A program made the translations under genes and the position numbers. Of a stretch of DNA of 64,000 bases, positions 34,701 through 57,880 are shown piece after piece (positions within the stretch are counted from its first letter, which is position 1; each line of letters opens with the position of its first letter). The stretch comes from Alligator mississippiensis (lineage: Eukaryota; Chordata; Crocodylia; Alligatoridae), in NCBI RefSeq assembly GCF_030867095.1, contig NC_081831.1, positions 63,192,716-63,256,715 on the forward strand. Direction: 5' to 3'. Under the pieces are notes generated by a model. That model saw nothing but the letters and a program-made list of their open reading frames with translations, ran no database searches and had not been told where the DNA came from.

Positions 34701-36631
34701 TAAAAATATTTTAAATTATGCGTTGTTTCTGAAGATTAGTTTTATTTTTTTTAAACAGCAATGATGTAACTAATTAAAACTTAGTTATTTTTAAACACTC
34801 TAGATATGGAGACTCTAGATATGAAGACGACATAATCTTCAAGTGAACTCATTTAAATACATAATGACATGGTCATTATTTAATATGTAAGTAATCGGAG
34901 AGGTACCTGTGTGAACACTAGTATATTTATCATGTGTGAAATGATGTGAATATCAAACATACTAGTACATTTGTTGTTTGCACCTGTAACCGTTTTATTG
35001 TCTGACATGAACACATTTTGCACATGATAAATAGCCCACAAGATACACAAGATGCAACTACTACAGTAACACAAGTGAAGGAAGTGATATAATTTTGTTC
35101 CTCAGACAAACAAATAACCAAAAAGCAGCATGCAAGCCATTATCAAAACGCCAGAAACAACCCTGACTGCAGCCTCACGTTCCGTGTGTTTCACAGTAAG
35201 AAACATTTAGGCAGTGTCACACCTTCTCATGAAGAAACAAAAGGCCATAAACCAGGCCTTCTCAACTTTCATGAAAAAAACTACAGTAGAAGTCAACAAG
35301 TCCTAGCTCGAGACATATCGAGTTAGAAATGGTTCAAAATGCTGAAATATACATTGGATTCAAAAAGGGCGTCCAGTCAGTGCAGCTTAAAAAAACCAAT
35401 AAACGCCTCTTCTGGAGACATTTAGCTACAAAGGTTCCCACCCCTGAGCAAAATACTAGTTGCGCAAACAATGCCACACAAACTTTTTCTTCTTGCCTGT
35501 CAAAATAAGAGCTCTAAAAGCCTTCAAGAGGCAAATGCACACCTTTGCGTGGATCTGAAGTGCAAAATTAGGCCAGGTTACAGTAAGCCAAAACCGTAGC
35601 ATCCCTGTTCAGAATTGGCCTCCTTCCCCTTTGAAAAATGTAACTGTCTTTTTGGAGTGTTATTTTAACCTTCCCAGTACCAGCCCTGGCCACAAAACGT
35701 GTTGTAGTTTTTGCTAAACAGCACATTCCCACGTTGCCATCCATTACCTTCCCCTGCACTTGAGGTTAAGTAATGCATAGTTCATAAGGAGAATGGCAGT
35801 CCATATACATTTCACTTTTATTTATAGCCATCCAGGATGCTGGTCATTTAAAATACAATTCATCTGTAATCATGAAGAGGGAAGCTACACTTTAATTTGT
35901 TTTTAATTTACTGAATAGGGCTCAGTCCTGCATTGGGGTGCTGGAGCTTAGAGCTTTGTAGAACTGAGTACCTCATCAGCCAGATCTAAAAGCTAAGAAA
36001 TATTAACGGTGTTGATGTGTAAGGGGATCAATTAATTTTGGTGGGGTTTTGTTTGTTTGGTTGGTTTTGGGGTTTTTTTGTTTTGTTTTGTTTTTTACAA
36101 ATTGTGGCTTATTCAAATTGCTGGCAAGCATTTTTCAAAATTATTTGACACTAAGAACTGCAGTGTCAAAGGTCAGCCAAAATCTTAAGAGATGATCCAG
36201 GAATGTATAGAGCTTATTTTGAAAGGTCAATTATATATTTATCAAACTGAAACTATACATCCATACATGCAATATAATTGCTAACAATAATTTTGTATGA
36301 ACAGCTTTGAGACACTAAAAATGTGACATTGTAGTTCTTAGTTAAGTAGTATATCCATGCAATAAGGTATGCACTTCCTGTAAAATACTTTTAAAAATCC
36401 CTATATTTAAAATCCTAAAATATTCATTATATTTACAGTACAATCTGCTCTTCTATAGGTGCCTTAGAATATACTGAATGATTGGTACAACAATGTACAG
36501 AATTGTATATCACAGATTTAGAAAATATTTACAATTTATTTACCCAGTGCCTCGATTCACATTTTCCTCCAGATCGTGTCCCTGGAAGGTTCAACATTAT
36601 CTTCTTAGGTCCCACAAGGGTTTTTAATGCT
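31765..36631 (-). other. ZC3H12B: ZC3H12B 3' UTR (inferred)
   Basis: About 4.87 kb lie between the ZC3H12B stop and the minus-strand AATAAA at 31778-31783. The stretch is AT-rich, free of recognisable transposons (unlike both sides), and has many AUUUA-type words on the minus strand, as expected of a regulated mRNA tail. Minus-strand AATAAA words closer to the stop (near 35817 and 36533) could give shorter transcripts. A G/T-rich run lies at about 36038-36097. Extent is inferred from signals, not from transcripts. Confidence 0.6.
31778..31783 (-). terminator. Distal polyadenylation signal of ZC3H12B
   Basis: AATAAA on the minus strand (TTTATT on +) at the point where the transposon-free AT-rich stretch downstream of ZC3H12B ends. 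It is the best candidate for the distal 3' end. Confidence 0.5.
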
Positions 36632-48218
<11,587 letters not shown>

Positions 48219-49283
48219 CACGTTTAGCTTCCAGCCAGAGATAACAGAACTACTTTCACTTCCAAAGCTACCTGGGATTCATACTCAAATGCATTGTTTA
48301 CATGAGGCTTGAGTTAACTTATCTTGCTTGGTGTTCCAGTATATATAAAGCCAACCTGCAGTCCTTAAAAAACAAACCAGAACAAAACAAATGCATACGA
48401 TTAGTTTGTGGGTTTTTTTGGTCAAATTCTGCACAAGGCCTGGCTCAAGTATTAGTTTACCAACAGAAATGTCCATTTGGATTTCTGTTTAAATTGATCA
48501 GAATAAAATGTGTACATTTGTTATCCCTTTAAATCACAATGCATTTAATATCATCCCTCCCCCCAACAACTGCATAAAGATAAAAAGTGATGACGTGTAC
48601 ATGTCCCACACATGAATTTACAACCAAAGGTAATGCACCATCACATAACTGCCTGTCACAATAGCGTCTGGAATAAGAAATGTGGTATTTCAATGGCACA
48701 TCACTTTTTGCCAATTAGCTCTCTCCATGTCTGCACCCTGTTTAGCTCAGGTATAACTTGATGAAACTCTGTAGAGCTCAAATTGTAACTTCAGCCTCTT
48801 CAGTCTCTCCCTGGCAAAGCTCTACTACCGTATAACCAAGCAAACTGACCTCTATTAAAGCTACTACAGGCTAGCAGGCAGGCACAGGTCCATACAGAGA
48901 TTTAAAATTATCCTGGGCAATTTGTTCCCTGCCCACAACTCATTAAGAAATCCTGCAACCAGAAATCACATTACAATATTTTGACAAAGGGCCTAGGAAA
49001 AACCTGTTGACAACTCGTATTTCTTTCAGAAGAAAAAATGCTTCCGTAGTTCAAACAAGAGATCTGAATGAAACATGAGGCACCCAGTCAAGCTAGTCCG
49101 TGAATGGGGATTGCCAAGAACCCTTGCATCCCTAGCGGTCCACACATGATAAGTTCAAAACCTAATACATGTGCAGGTAACTGAGGAGATAAATCAGCTG
49201 GTCCCCAACTGATGCAACTGTGCCAGAAGCAGCACACACTACAGGGACAGTGCTGCCTAGGGAACTGCACTTTTAGCACTATA
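48219..49283. other. ZC3H12B 5' flank or upstream intron
   Basis: The frame upstream of the start codon shows no further conserved ZC3H12B residues. Minus-strand AG acceptors preceded by pyrimidines (for example TTTTTTAAGGACTGCAG near 48357) could join a non-coding 5' exon. No other feature is seen. Confidence 0.45.
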
Positions 49284-49557
49284 GTTAGGGACCTACCAAA
49301 TTCACAGCAGAAGTGGGCTGAGTGCCAGCTCCTTTAATCTTCTGGTTGCCCCCCACCTTGCTCTTGATCAGCAGGGAGGCAAAAACCATGGTTTTAAACA
49401 TGGCACCATTTTTGTCTCTCAGCCAGTCAGCACCAAGCAGCAGAGTTACCGGGGACCCCCAGCCAAACAGCAACCTGGATGGGGGCGTGGGGGAACCTGC
49501 AAGATTAAACGAGCTGCTGAGCAGCCCACTTTAGCTGTGAATTGGTAGGTCCCTAAC
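49284..49557. mobile_element. TA-flanked MITE, 274 bp
   Basis: Left end GTTAGGGACCTACCAAATTC and right end (inward GTTAGGGACCTACCAATTC) form about 22-bp inverted repeats. Each is flanked by TATA, so the target duplication is TA or TATA. The interior has no coding region. The family was not identified by name. Confidence 0.85.
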
Positions 49558-49561
49558 TATA

Positions 49562-51469
49562 GTCCCTAACATGTAGGAGAGTGGTAGTAGAATAGGCTAT
49601 GCTGGTTAAAAGGACAACTTTGCCAATATAATCTGTGCCTAAATTAAAAGCACTTTCACTGGGAAAGCATACTATGGAAGCAGAGCTCTTTAGTGTAGAC
49701 ATGGCCTTAACTGCGGAGCAGGTGGACAGACAAAGGTGTCCTGGCCCATTGAGATATGATGCCTGTAGGCTGTAGCAGAAGCAGCTGAGAAACCAAGAGG
49801 AGGCTAGGGCTAATAGAGGGAATTGGTCACAAACATTAATAACTACATTTACATCCCTTTCATGCTCCTTTCTTCATTCCCTTTCATGTATCTACCACCC
49901 CTTAGGGTGAGAGCAGGCGTTTAAAGAAACATTTCTCAAGGGAACATAACAGCTCAAGCAAGTGAATTATTAATCTAGGGAGGCCTCAATCATGTTCACA
50001 TATATCCAGACACTTTAAAATGCTGCTTCCTACCCCTTTAGGAGAGAGCCAGGGCTTGCGTTGTTACTGTGATCTACCTCAACAGGATTACAGTGATGGT
50101 ACTTCCCCACTACACAGAGATGATAACTGTGGATTAACAGTGAGTATAAGACTCTTCTTTGAAAATAAATATCATAAAAAAATAAACCAAAGCTAGAAGC
50201 AAGAATGCCTGAAACTGCTGGTTTATTCTGAACCTTAAAAAGGTACATTAAACTAGATTTTCTGCCTAAATACTGCTTAAAAATGTTCTAAAGAATGAAA
50301 TATAAGAGGCACTTAAAATAAGAGAATAATAATGGAAAAGCTGATGGGCATCACCTATAGTGCTGCAAAATAAATCTATATTTAGTTTAATAAAGGAATT
50401 GTGTTTAACTGGAAAATTCATCTTCCACTTCACTGAAATAGCAAGTAAGAACATTATACTGAATATTAAGAACAAACACAGCAGTATTTCCTTTCACTTC
50501 CCCAGTCAAATCTCATGCATATTAATTCTGAGTTACATTTCTCTGCTTTAAACTCTGCTTCTGATAAATACTTACTAACCACAACTCCTATTACACTGTG
50601 TACCCAACCATCCCAAAGATTCTTTTATCGTTCCCCCTTACTAAGAAATTAGTCTCCTCTGCTGAAAGTGTTTTTTTGTTTTGTTTTTTAAATCAAACAG
50701 TATGATTGTAAAACCTCCGAAATCAGTCAGGAGACTAAAGGGCAGGTGTTAAGGCCACAGACTTGATTTTTGTTAAAGTTGCTGATGTCCCTTTTATAAA
50801 ATAATCTGCATTATTTGCACAGTACTTAAGTACCTTTGGGACTTCAGAGACAGAAGAGGGATAAAACTCTTGTTCTGAGGAATAAAATATAAGGGCTCTT
50901 CCTGAAGCTCGTTGTACATAACACATGCTTCTTCACCTATATGGGTAAGGAATTTAACTGGAACTCCAGATCAAAAGGAGCTCAGTTACACAAACCCATG
51001 TGTGGCAGGGAAGACAGCAGATGGAATAGGCATCAGAATTTGGGATATTATCTGTGAAATAAGGTTAGGTCCTTTGGGCATAAGGGAAGATCCAAGACAG
51101 GAGGGAAATTAATTTAAAGATTTTGCTTTGCTTTGATTACGAAAAGGCAAAGGAATGATCTGATAACAATCTGTAAGTGGCTACCTGGGAAACTTCTTAA
51201 AGAATTACTGACATACACAGTAACTGGCATTCTTTAAGGCAGTGTCGCTTTATATATACTGTGGGGTGCACATATACCCCACATACCTGCAGAAGTAGAG
51301 AAGCTTTGACAGCAGGACCTACTTGGTCCATGGACTTGCTCTACCTATCCCTGTACACTATACAATGGGTAAAAAGATCGGAGTAGAACCAAATGCTGCT
51401 CCAGTTTCTTCTCCATCACCCATCCTTTAAAGCATAATAGAATCTGAAGCCAAAGGGAAAGGAGCGTTG
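49562..51469. other. Upstream non-coding region
   Basis: AT-rich unique sequence. GTGTAGACATGGCCTTAA near 49693 resembles words found in non-autonomous hAT repeats of turtles and crocodilians, but no paired end was found. No gene is recognised. Confidence 0.4.
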
Positions 51470-52056
51470 GTAGAGGAATGCACAGAGACAACACCAGTGC
51501 AATGCCACTGCTGGCAAAGCGAACAACACTCTGGCATGCACAACCAAAGCATCACAAGCAAGACTAAGGATGGCATCCTCCCGCTCTACTCAGCGTTGGT
51601 GAGGCCGCAGCTGGAAAGAATCCAAAGGAGGTCTGGAGAACAGATCATATGAGGAGAGTCTGAGGAGCGTGGGACTGTTCAGCCTGGTGAAGAGAAGACT
51701 CAGAAGGGACTTGGTGGCAGCCTATAAGTATATAAGGGGTGAACATCAGGGGCTAAGAGAACACCTGTTCACCAAGGCACCTCAAGGGAAGACTAGGAAT
51801 AATGGTCATAAACTGATAGAGGATCACTTCAGATTAGACATTAGGAAAAACTTCTTTACCGTTTGTGTGTCCAGAGTCTGGAACAGACTCCCCCTCCGCC
51901 ACCCCACAGGGGTGGTACAGTTACCTTCCCTGGGGATCTTTAAAAGGTGACTGGATGCACACCTCGCTGGGGTCATCTGACCACAGCAGTCTTTCCTGCC
52001 TTGAGCAGGAAACTGAACCTGAGGTCCCTTCCAGCCCCTAACTTCTATGAATCTCA
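51470..52056 (+). mobile_element. CR1 3' fragment
   Basis: Frames give LPLYSALVRPQLE (51467-51652) and the LFSLVKRRLRRDLVAAYKYI region through FRLDIRKNFFTVCVSRVWN (51669-51950), the C-terminal end of a CR1 ORF2. A deletion of part of the usual segment between them and a frame change are evident. The 3' tail TTCCAGCCCCTAACTTCTATGA ends near 52056. Confidence 0.88.
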
Positions 52057-52555
52057 ATGTTACTCCTGTTATTGAAAAAGTAACAACACAAAACTAAGTT
52101 TTCTTTCTTCTTTAAATAAATTTGCCTATGTATATGTGAGTACAGGATTCCCATCATCTGGGGTGGATACTCTGATGCTGTCTAGAGGACTGCCATCCTG
52201 AATGAGGCATCTGAAGCAGACACCTAGATTAAGATAGAATGCTTTATAAAGGTCTGAATGGAAATTCCTGGTTGCTGCCTACCATATAATCAAGGATAGA
52301 GCATGTCCAAAGGAAGCCACTGATGTCTTAATTAGTTCACAGCAAAGGAGAAGCTATCAAGTCTGTACATGGGAACTGCAACATTTTTTATTCCCTTACA
52401 AAAAGGGATAAAAAGTCTAGGAGATCTTAAAAGGTCACTATTTTTGCAAATAAATGGTCAAGGATCTTTTTAGACGTAAGAAATATAACTTCATTTCTTC
52501 ATGGTTGGTATGTGATATTGGAAGAAATGCAAGGAAATGAATGGACTGATTAATA
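52057..52555. other. Upstream non-coding region
   Basis: Unique AT-rich sequence with no feature recognised. It ends in the TA target of the next element. Confidence 0.5.
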
Positions 52556-53614
52556 GGCCTGTGCGAAGCGGCTAGTATTCGCTTCGGATTCTGATTCGGC
52601 CAATTCGGGGGGCAGGATAAGATTCGGTGATCTAAATCACTGTCCCAAATTGATTCAGCTGACTCCGATTCAGAGATTTGGCTGCTGCCAAATCAGTCAA
52701 ATCCCTGAATAACACAGGCCCCATCTCCTGCCCACTGTCAATGGCTGCCCTGCCCGCCCCAGCTCCCGGCTCTTTGGAAAAAAATAAACCCCCACTCACT
52801 GGGTGCTACAAAGCAGAGGGGGGTGGGATCCCCACTGCCTCCCACTGCATGGGGACTCTACAAGCCCCCTGACCCCCGCCCACTCCCCCAACTCCCCCAT
52901 GGCTGCCCCGCCCATCCCAGCTCCTGGGTCTTTGAAAAAAAAGCCCCCGTTCACCAACTGCTGCCCAGTGGGGGGATGATCGCCATTGCCCCCTACTGTG
53001 TGTGGGGGGGGCTCTGCATGAGCCCCAGAAGCCCCCAGGCCACTGCAGCAGTCAGTGAGTGCGGTTTTTGGGGTTTTTTTCTTTTTTTCTTAAAGGGCCA
53101 GAGCTGAGGCAGGTGGATCAGCCATGGGGGGGGTGGGTAAAGAGGGTTAGGGGAGCAGGTGGGGGTCAGGGGGCTTGTGGCAGAGCCCCCCCCATGCAGC
53201 ATGGGGCCATGGAGGGCAGTGGGGATTCCTGTTGAGTGGGGGCTTTTTTTTTTTTTTAAAGGGCCAGGAGCTGGGGCAAGGGGGCAGCCATGGGGGAGGG
53301 CTGGGGGAGCAGACAGGGGATGCAGGCAAGGGATGGGGCCTGGCAGGGGTCCCCTCCCATGGTCCCCTCCCTGCTCCTCCAGCCTCCCCACCCCTGCCCC
53401 CTATTTACCAGCTCGGAGTCCGGGTCCAGCTCCCTGCGACAGCGAGCAGGGACTGCCTGAATCATCAAAGCTCTCCGAATCTTTTCCAAATCAATTTGGA
53501 AAGCTTTGAATTGATTTGGACCTTTTAATTGGTCCCCTGATTCAATTCAGACTCGGAGATTTGGCATCCGAATCTCCTCCAGATTGAATCAGCACCTGAA
53601 GCTTCGCACAGCCC
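52556..53614. mobile_element. TA-flanked GC-rich foldback element, 1059 bp
   Basis: Left end GGCCTGTGCGAAGC and right end (inward GGGCTGTGCGAAGC) differ at one of 14 bases and are flanked by TA (52554-52555, 53615-53616). Both subterminal regions are rich in GATTCGG/CCGAATC and GAGATTTGG words in inverted orientation. The core has ATGGCTGCCC...CCAGCTCC units followed by short A-runs on the left and their complements with T-runs on the right, so the whole element could fold back on itself. Open frames here are by-products of the GC-rich repeats. Confidence 0.75.
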
Positions 53615-53779
53615 TATTGATTAACATGGGATTCAGAAATTCTTGGGAGAAGTTGTGTTCCATTCAAGGAAACCTATTTCATGATAAAACTGAACACAAG
53701 AGAGGACTGACATAAGGACTCCTAATTCCCTCATTATCTTACTTGATATTGTGGCTGTAAGAAGGCCACCTTTGCAGAG

Positions 53780-54040
53780 AAGCCAAATAATGAGCATGAC
53801 GGTAGTCATTTGTGTGCTATTTTTACTGGACAGACTGTACAGTTGGAAAATGCTGGACAAGCTTTCATGCACAGAATACCCTGCCTCAGGTCCCCTTTGT
53901 ACTTTGTGCCTGAAAGCTTTTCCAACATCAATTCCAACAATGTAGCTGGGCCAATAAGAGACAGCACAAATAACTTGCCTGTCTTACATTTCCTAGATCA
54001 TCATGGCTACAGCAACACTTCAAGCCTGCGTGAGGATAAT
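53780..54040 (+). mobile_element. Penelope-like 3' fragment (tentative)
   Basis: The words TTTGTGCCTGAAAGCTTTTCC, CAGCTACATTG-like context and CCAATAAGAG correspond to the sequence at about 43130-43200 after the Penelope-like remnant. Two opposed AAGCTT-centred words (GACAAGCTTTCATGC and GCCTGAAAGCTTTTCC) are present. The assignment rests on this shared tail only. Confidence 0.4.
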
Positions 54041-54186
54041 GGCTCACAGAGAGGGTTCATCAGGCTTGTGATTACTAATCTGAGATCCACAATGGAAGAT
54101 GCTTCAGTTTTGTTGGGAAGACTCTCACAAGTCCTTTAAGGATTCTGACTGGGCACTTTTACGTATGCTCTGACACATTCTGATTA

Positions 54187-54342
54187 GAACTCATTGGAGC
54201 AGACTTGATTAAATGAGTTCGCTGGAGTGTTCTAATAAGAACACTCCAGTGTGCTGCAACAACTCATGTATCCAGTGGCCCACATTTCAAAATGGCAGCA
54301 GGGGTGTTTTAGTTAAAGCACCCCTGCCACCATTTTGAACTA
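54187..54342. repeat. Three consecutive hairpins
   Basis: A 9-bp perfect stem (GAACTCATT with AATGAGTTC, 54187-54220) is followed by a 12-bp perfect stem with a 4-base loop (CTGGAGTGTTCT/AGAACACTCCAG, 54222-54249). A third stem of about 26 bp has three mismatches (54286-54342, TTCAAAATGGCAGCAGGGGTG against its complement). It may be a MITE or a structured remnant. No coding region. Confidence 0.6.
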
Positions 54343-54599
54343 TGTTCCAACCTTCCCTGGAGCAAAATCTGGACGCTTCTTTTTGGTTGCAAACATATCC
54401 AGATGGCTGGCAAAGGACTACAGATGGCATCACTGTGTTATGGAGCTCTCATTCATGATCCTTGAAAAAGCAGCTGCTGAGATTGCCAGCTACTGTCTTG
54501 TTAATGTAGGTGGATCTGCTGATATGGCAATTTAATGAGGCAGACACCAATTCCAAAGACATCAATGGGCTCATTTAAAACATCATCAGCCAAATTTAT

Positions 54600-55764
54600 A
54601 ATTTGGATGCTGGTGTCGCCATGGACGTAGTCTTTCTGGACTTTAAGAAGGCCTTTGACACTGTCTCTCACCCCATCCTCATTAATAAATTGAGCGACTG
54701 TGGTATTGATGCCTACACAGTTGGATGGGTCAAAATTTGCTGATGGGGCATACCCAGAGAGTGGTGGTGGATGGGTTGTACTCGACCTGGTGGAATGTGA
54801 ATAGTGGGGTCCCCCAGGGCTCGGTCCTGTGGCCTACACTGTTCAACATCTTCATCAGCGACTTGGACGAGGGGGTGGAAAACACGTTGTCCAAGTTTGC
54901 CGATGACACCAAGATGTGAGGAGAGGTAGGCACGCTCCAAGGGAGAGGCTGCAATTAGATTTAGACAGACTACAGAAGTGGGTGGATGGTAAAAGGATGG
55001 GCTTCAATGTAGATAAATGCAGGGTGCTGCACCTTGGGAGAAGAAATCCACAGCATACATACAGGCTGGGGAGTTCCCGTCTTGAAAGCACAGAGGCGGA
55101 AAGGGATCTTGGAGTCATTATTGACTCCAAGATGAACATGAGCCACCAATGCCAGACCGCAGCCAGCAAAGCCAACCGCACCTCGTCGTGCATCCAAAGA
55201 TGCATCTCAAGCCAGTCCAGAGAGGTGATCCTCCCCCTCTATGTGACATTGGTCAGGCCACAATTGGAGTACTGCATCCAGTTCTGGGCACCGCACTTGA
55301 AGAAGGATGTGGCCTGCCTTGAGAGGGTTCAGAGGAGGGCCGCCCGCTTGGCAGGCCCTATGAGGAGAGGCTGAGGGACCTGAACCTGTTCAACCTCAGC
55401 AAGCGGGGGCTGAGGGGGGATTTGATGGCTGCCTACAAACTCGTTAGGGGAGATCAGCTGCAAATAGGAAGGGCCCTATTCCCCACAGCAGCACCTGGGG
55501 TGACAAAGTACAATGGCCAGAAGCTGCTGGAGAACAGGTTCAGGTTAGAGATTAGGAGGCACTATTTCACTGTCAGGGTGGCTAGGATCTGGAACCAACT
55601 TCCTAGGGAAGTGGTCCTCGCTCCTGCCTTGGGTAAATTAAAAAAGAAGTTGGACGAACACCTGTCTGGGGTTGTGTGATCCCAGCGTGTGCTCCTGCCA
55701 GTGGCACGGGTTAGACTAGATGATCTGTTCAGGTCCCTTCTGACCCCAAACTACTATGAAACTA
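54600..55764 (+). mobile_element. CR1 LINE fragment
   Basis: RT motifs MDVVFLDFKKAFDTVSHPIL (from about 54617), SGVPQGSVL, then FADDTKM at 54900-54917 are present. After a frame change come LGVIIDSKMNMSHQCQTAAS (54916-55374) and the end of ORF2, FRLEIRRHYFTVRVARIWN (55422-55679). The 3' tail CAGGTCCCTTCTGACCCC ends near 55764. Several shifts and a stop after the FADD box make it non-functional. Confidence 0.9.
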
Positions 55765-56929
55765 CTATATTTGTTCTTTGGGACAAAAACTGACAGATTT
55801 TATGCTTCTGAGGGTCATAAACCTCCTTTAGACAAAATTACCATACCCCGCCATGCAAATGCCAGCATGCTGCATTTCCCAGGGAGGGCTACCTTTTGGT
55901 TTAAAAGAGGGCCATTGTGGAGGTACGTGCCAATGCTGGACACAATAAATTTACTGCATGTGAATGGTCAAAGACACGTATTGTGATTATTGTTTAATGG
56001 AAAATGGTGCTGACTGATAATGCAATTCCTGAAACTAAATATTAATAATCTATAAAATAAGACCCTAAGGAACTAAGCTAAGGTCAGACACTGGCAGTGT
56101 CACAAACCAAGGGTAGTGAAAAAAGAACAGCATTGGTCCTACAACTCTTCCCCCCTCTCCCTTCTTTAATCGTCTGTACAATGTGCAAAATAAATCCAAG
56201 TGCATGCATTGACCAAGCAGGCACTGATATCAATAACTCTCTTGTCTCAAGTACATGGAATGCACACATACCTGGCCCCAGCAGTAATCAAGGAGGGGCA
56301 AGCACTCCAACAAAATGTAGTGCTCCTCAAGGAATAACTAAATTCAATACCTTGAAATAGAAACTAGACAAACTGCATTAGAAATATGGCATTACTTTAT
56401 GAATACTGAAATAAAAATTACCCATTTGAACATCATATCAAGGATGGTTTTATTCTCTATTATGGGAAATTTTGAAATAAAAATTGAATGATTTTCAAAA
56501 AGATACGATCTTGTTCTGAAAGATTTAATTTAGGGAAATTCTATGTTCTGTGCTACACGAGATCAGATTAGATTATCACAATGGTTCCTTTCAGCCTATA
56601 ATGTAGACATTTTATGGAATTAATGTTCAATAATTTATGTGGCTGATTTTGCAAAACTCTAGAGTTCACATTTTAAAAGAAATTTCCATTTTTTAAGCTA
56701 GTAGCCAAAGACAAAACATATGTCAAAAGAACAACACTTAAAGCATCAAGGAAGTAGCAGATTATAGTGCAATCCCTTTTATCAAGACATTATCAAAATA
56801 AAGTGATTCATCATGCTAGATATATGCTGCACACAGGGAAAAAAAATCTCTAATCCTTCAACATGAGCAGCACCCAGCGAAAACCTACGTGAAATAATAT
56901 GTTAATTATCTGTGTTCCCTCAGGTTGCA
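55765..56929. other. Upstream non-coding region
   Basis: AT-rich sequence with no gene or repeat recognised. Confidence 0.45.
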
Positions 56930-57880
56930 AGCGCATGAACAGAATTACAGATTAGATTCCCCTAGACTCCCTACAGTACATCAAACCCTCAGCTACAACT
57001 ACAAGGAACAATATCCTAAACCACCAAGAACATCTTATAACATACCACTGGTAAAAGGGCAGATGAGGGCACTGCCAATGCCCTACCATTGCAATGACAG
57101 GGAAGTAGCTGTGGACTATATCCTAAGAAGATCTTAGGACAAGGGCCATGCATCACATAACTGAAGGAGGCAGAAAAAAACCTGTCTGTGACGATTACAA
57201 CTAGGGAAAACAGAAACATTCCTGACCCCAAAACTGGGCAATTGGCAAGACCATGGTACATGCCCTTAACCTTGGCCATGGCTGACCCTCCCAATGCCTC
57301 AGAAATGGCATTTTTCCCATTTTGTTTCTTTCCATTTCTTAACTATCCTTTGCTTTAGTATATGTTCTAAGATCTCACCTACTGCCAAAGTCAAGCTAAT
57401 AGGCTTGTAATTGCCTGGATCAAGGGGGTCAAAGATAAGACCCGCGGAGCCCTATCACCTGGCCCATGGTGCTGCCTGTACATCTCAAATTGTCCCTACC
57501 TAATGATGTGCTGAGTCAGTCTGGTGCACGCTTCATGCAGGGCATAGGGCTGGACCGAGCATATGCGCTGCATGCAGGGCCAGTCTGAGGCATGTGCTGC
57601 ATGTGGTACCTGTACCAGACAGGCGCTGCATGCTGTATCTAGCCCACACAGCTGGATGAGTTTGATACCTTTGGCCTGGATCATTCTTTCTCCCTTTTTT
57701 TGACAATAGGCATTACATTTGCTATTTTCCAGCCATAGGGTACTTACTATCTCTGAATTGACAGATTTGGTTAAGACTGGATCATCACCAGATCTACTAT
57801 GAATACATTTGTCTAAGGCTATTCCTTCAGAAGCATACATGCTGCTTGTCACTTCCCATTGAAATTCAACCATCTTTGTG
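56930..57880 (-). mobile_element. Old L3/CR1-like LINE, interrupted
   Basis: The minus strand encodes RT-like words on both sides of a MITE: near 57720-57650 a phrase like NVMPIVKKG, and near 57410-57370 the order ...ITGYKPISLTLAV, the degraded equivalent of NYRPISLT. The region toward 57200 (ATTCCTGACCCCAAAACTGG, GGCAATTGGCAAGACC) resembles the LINE at about 45440. Heavily decayed. Confidence 0.6.
57421..57673. mobile_element. hAT MITE nested in the LINE, 253 bp
   Basis: Flanked by GCCTGGAT on both sides (57413-57420 and 57674-57681), an 8-bp target duplication. Ends are CAAGGGGGTCAAAGAT and, inward from the right, CAAAGGTATCAAACTC. The interior contains repeated GCTGCATGC/GCGCTGCATG words. 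It splits the old LINE. Confidence 0.85.

Noticed and set aside
52823..53528. Several Pro/Gly-rich open frames
   Set aside because: By-products of the A-run and G-run repeat units in the foldback element at 52556-53614.
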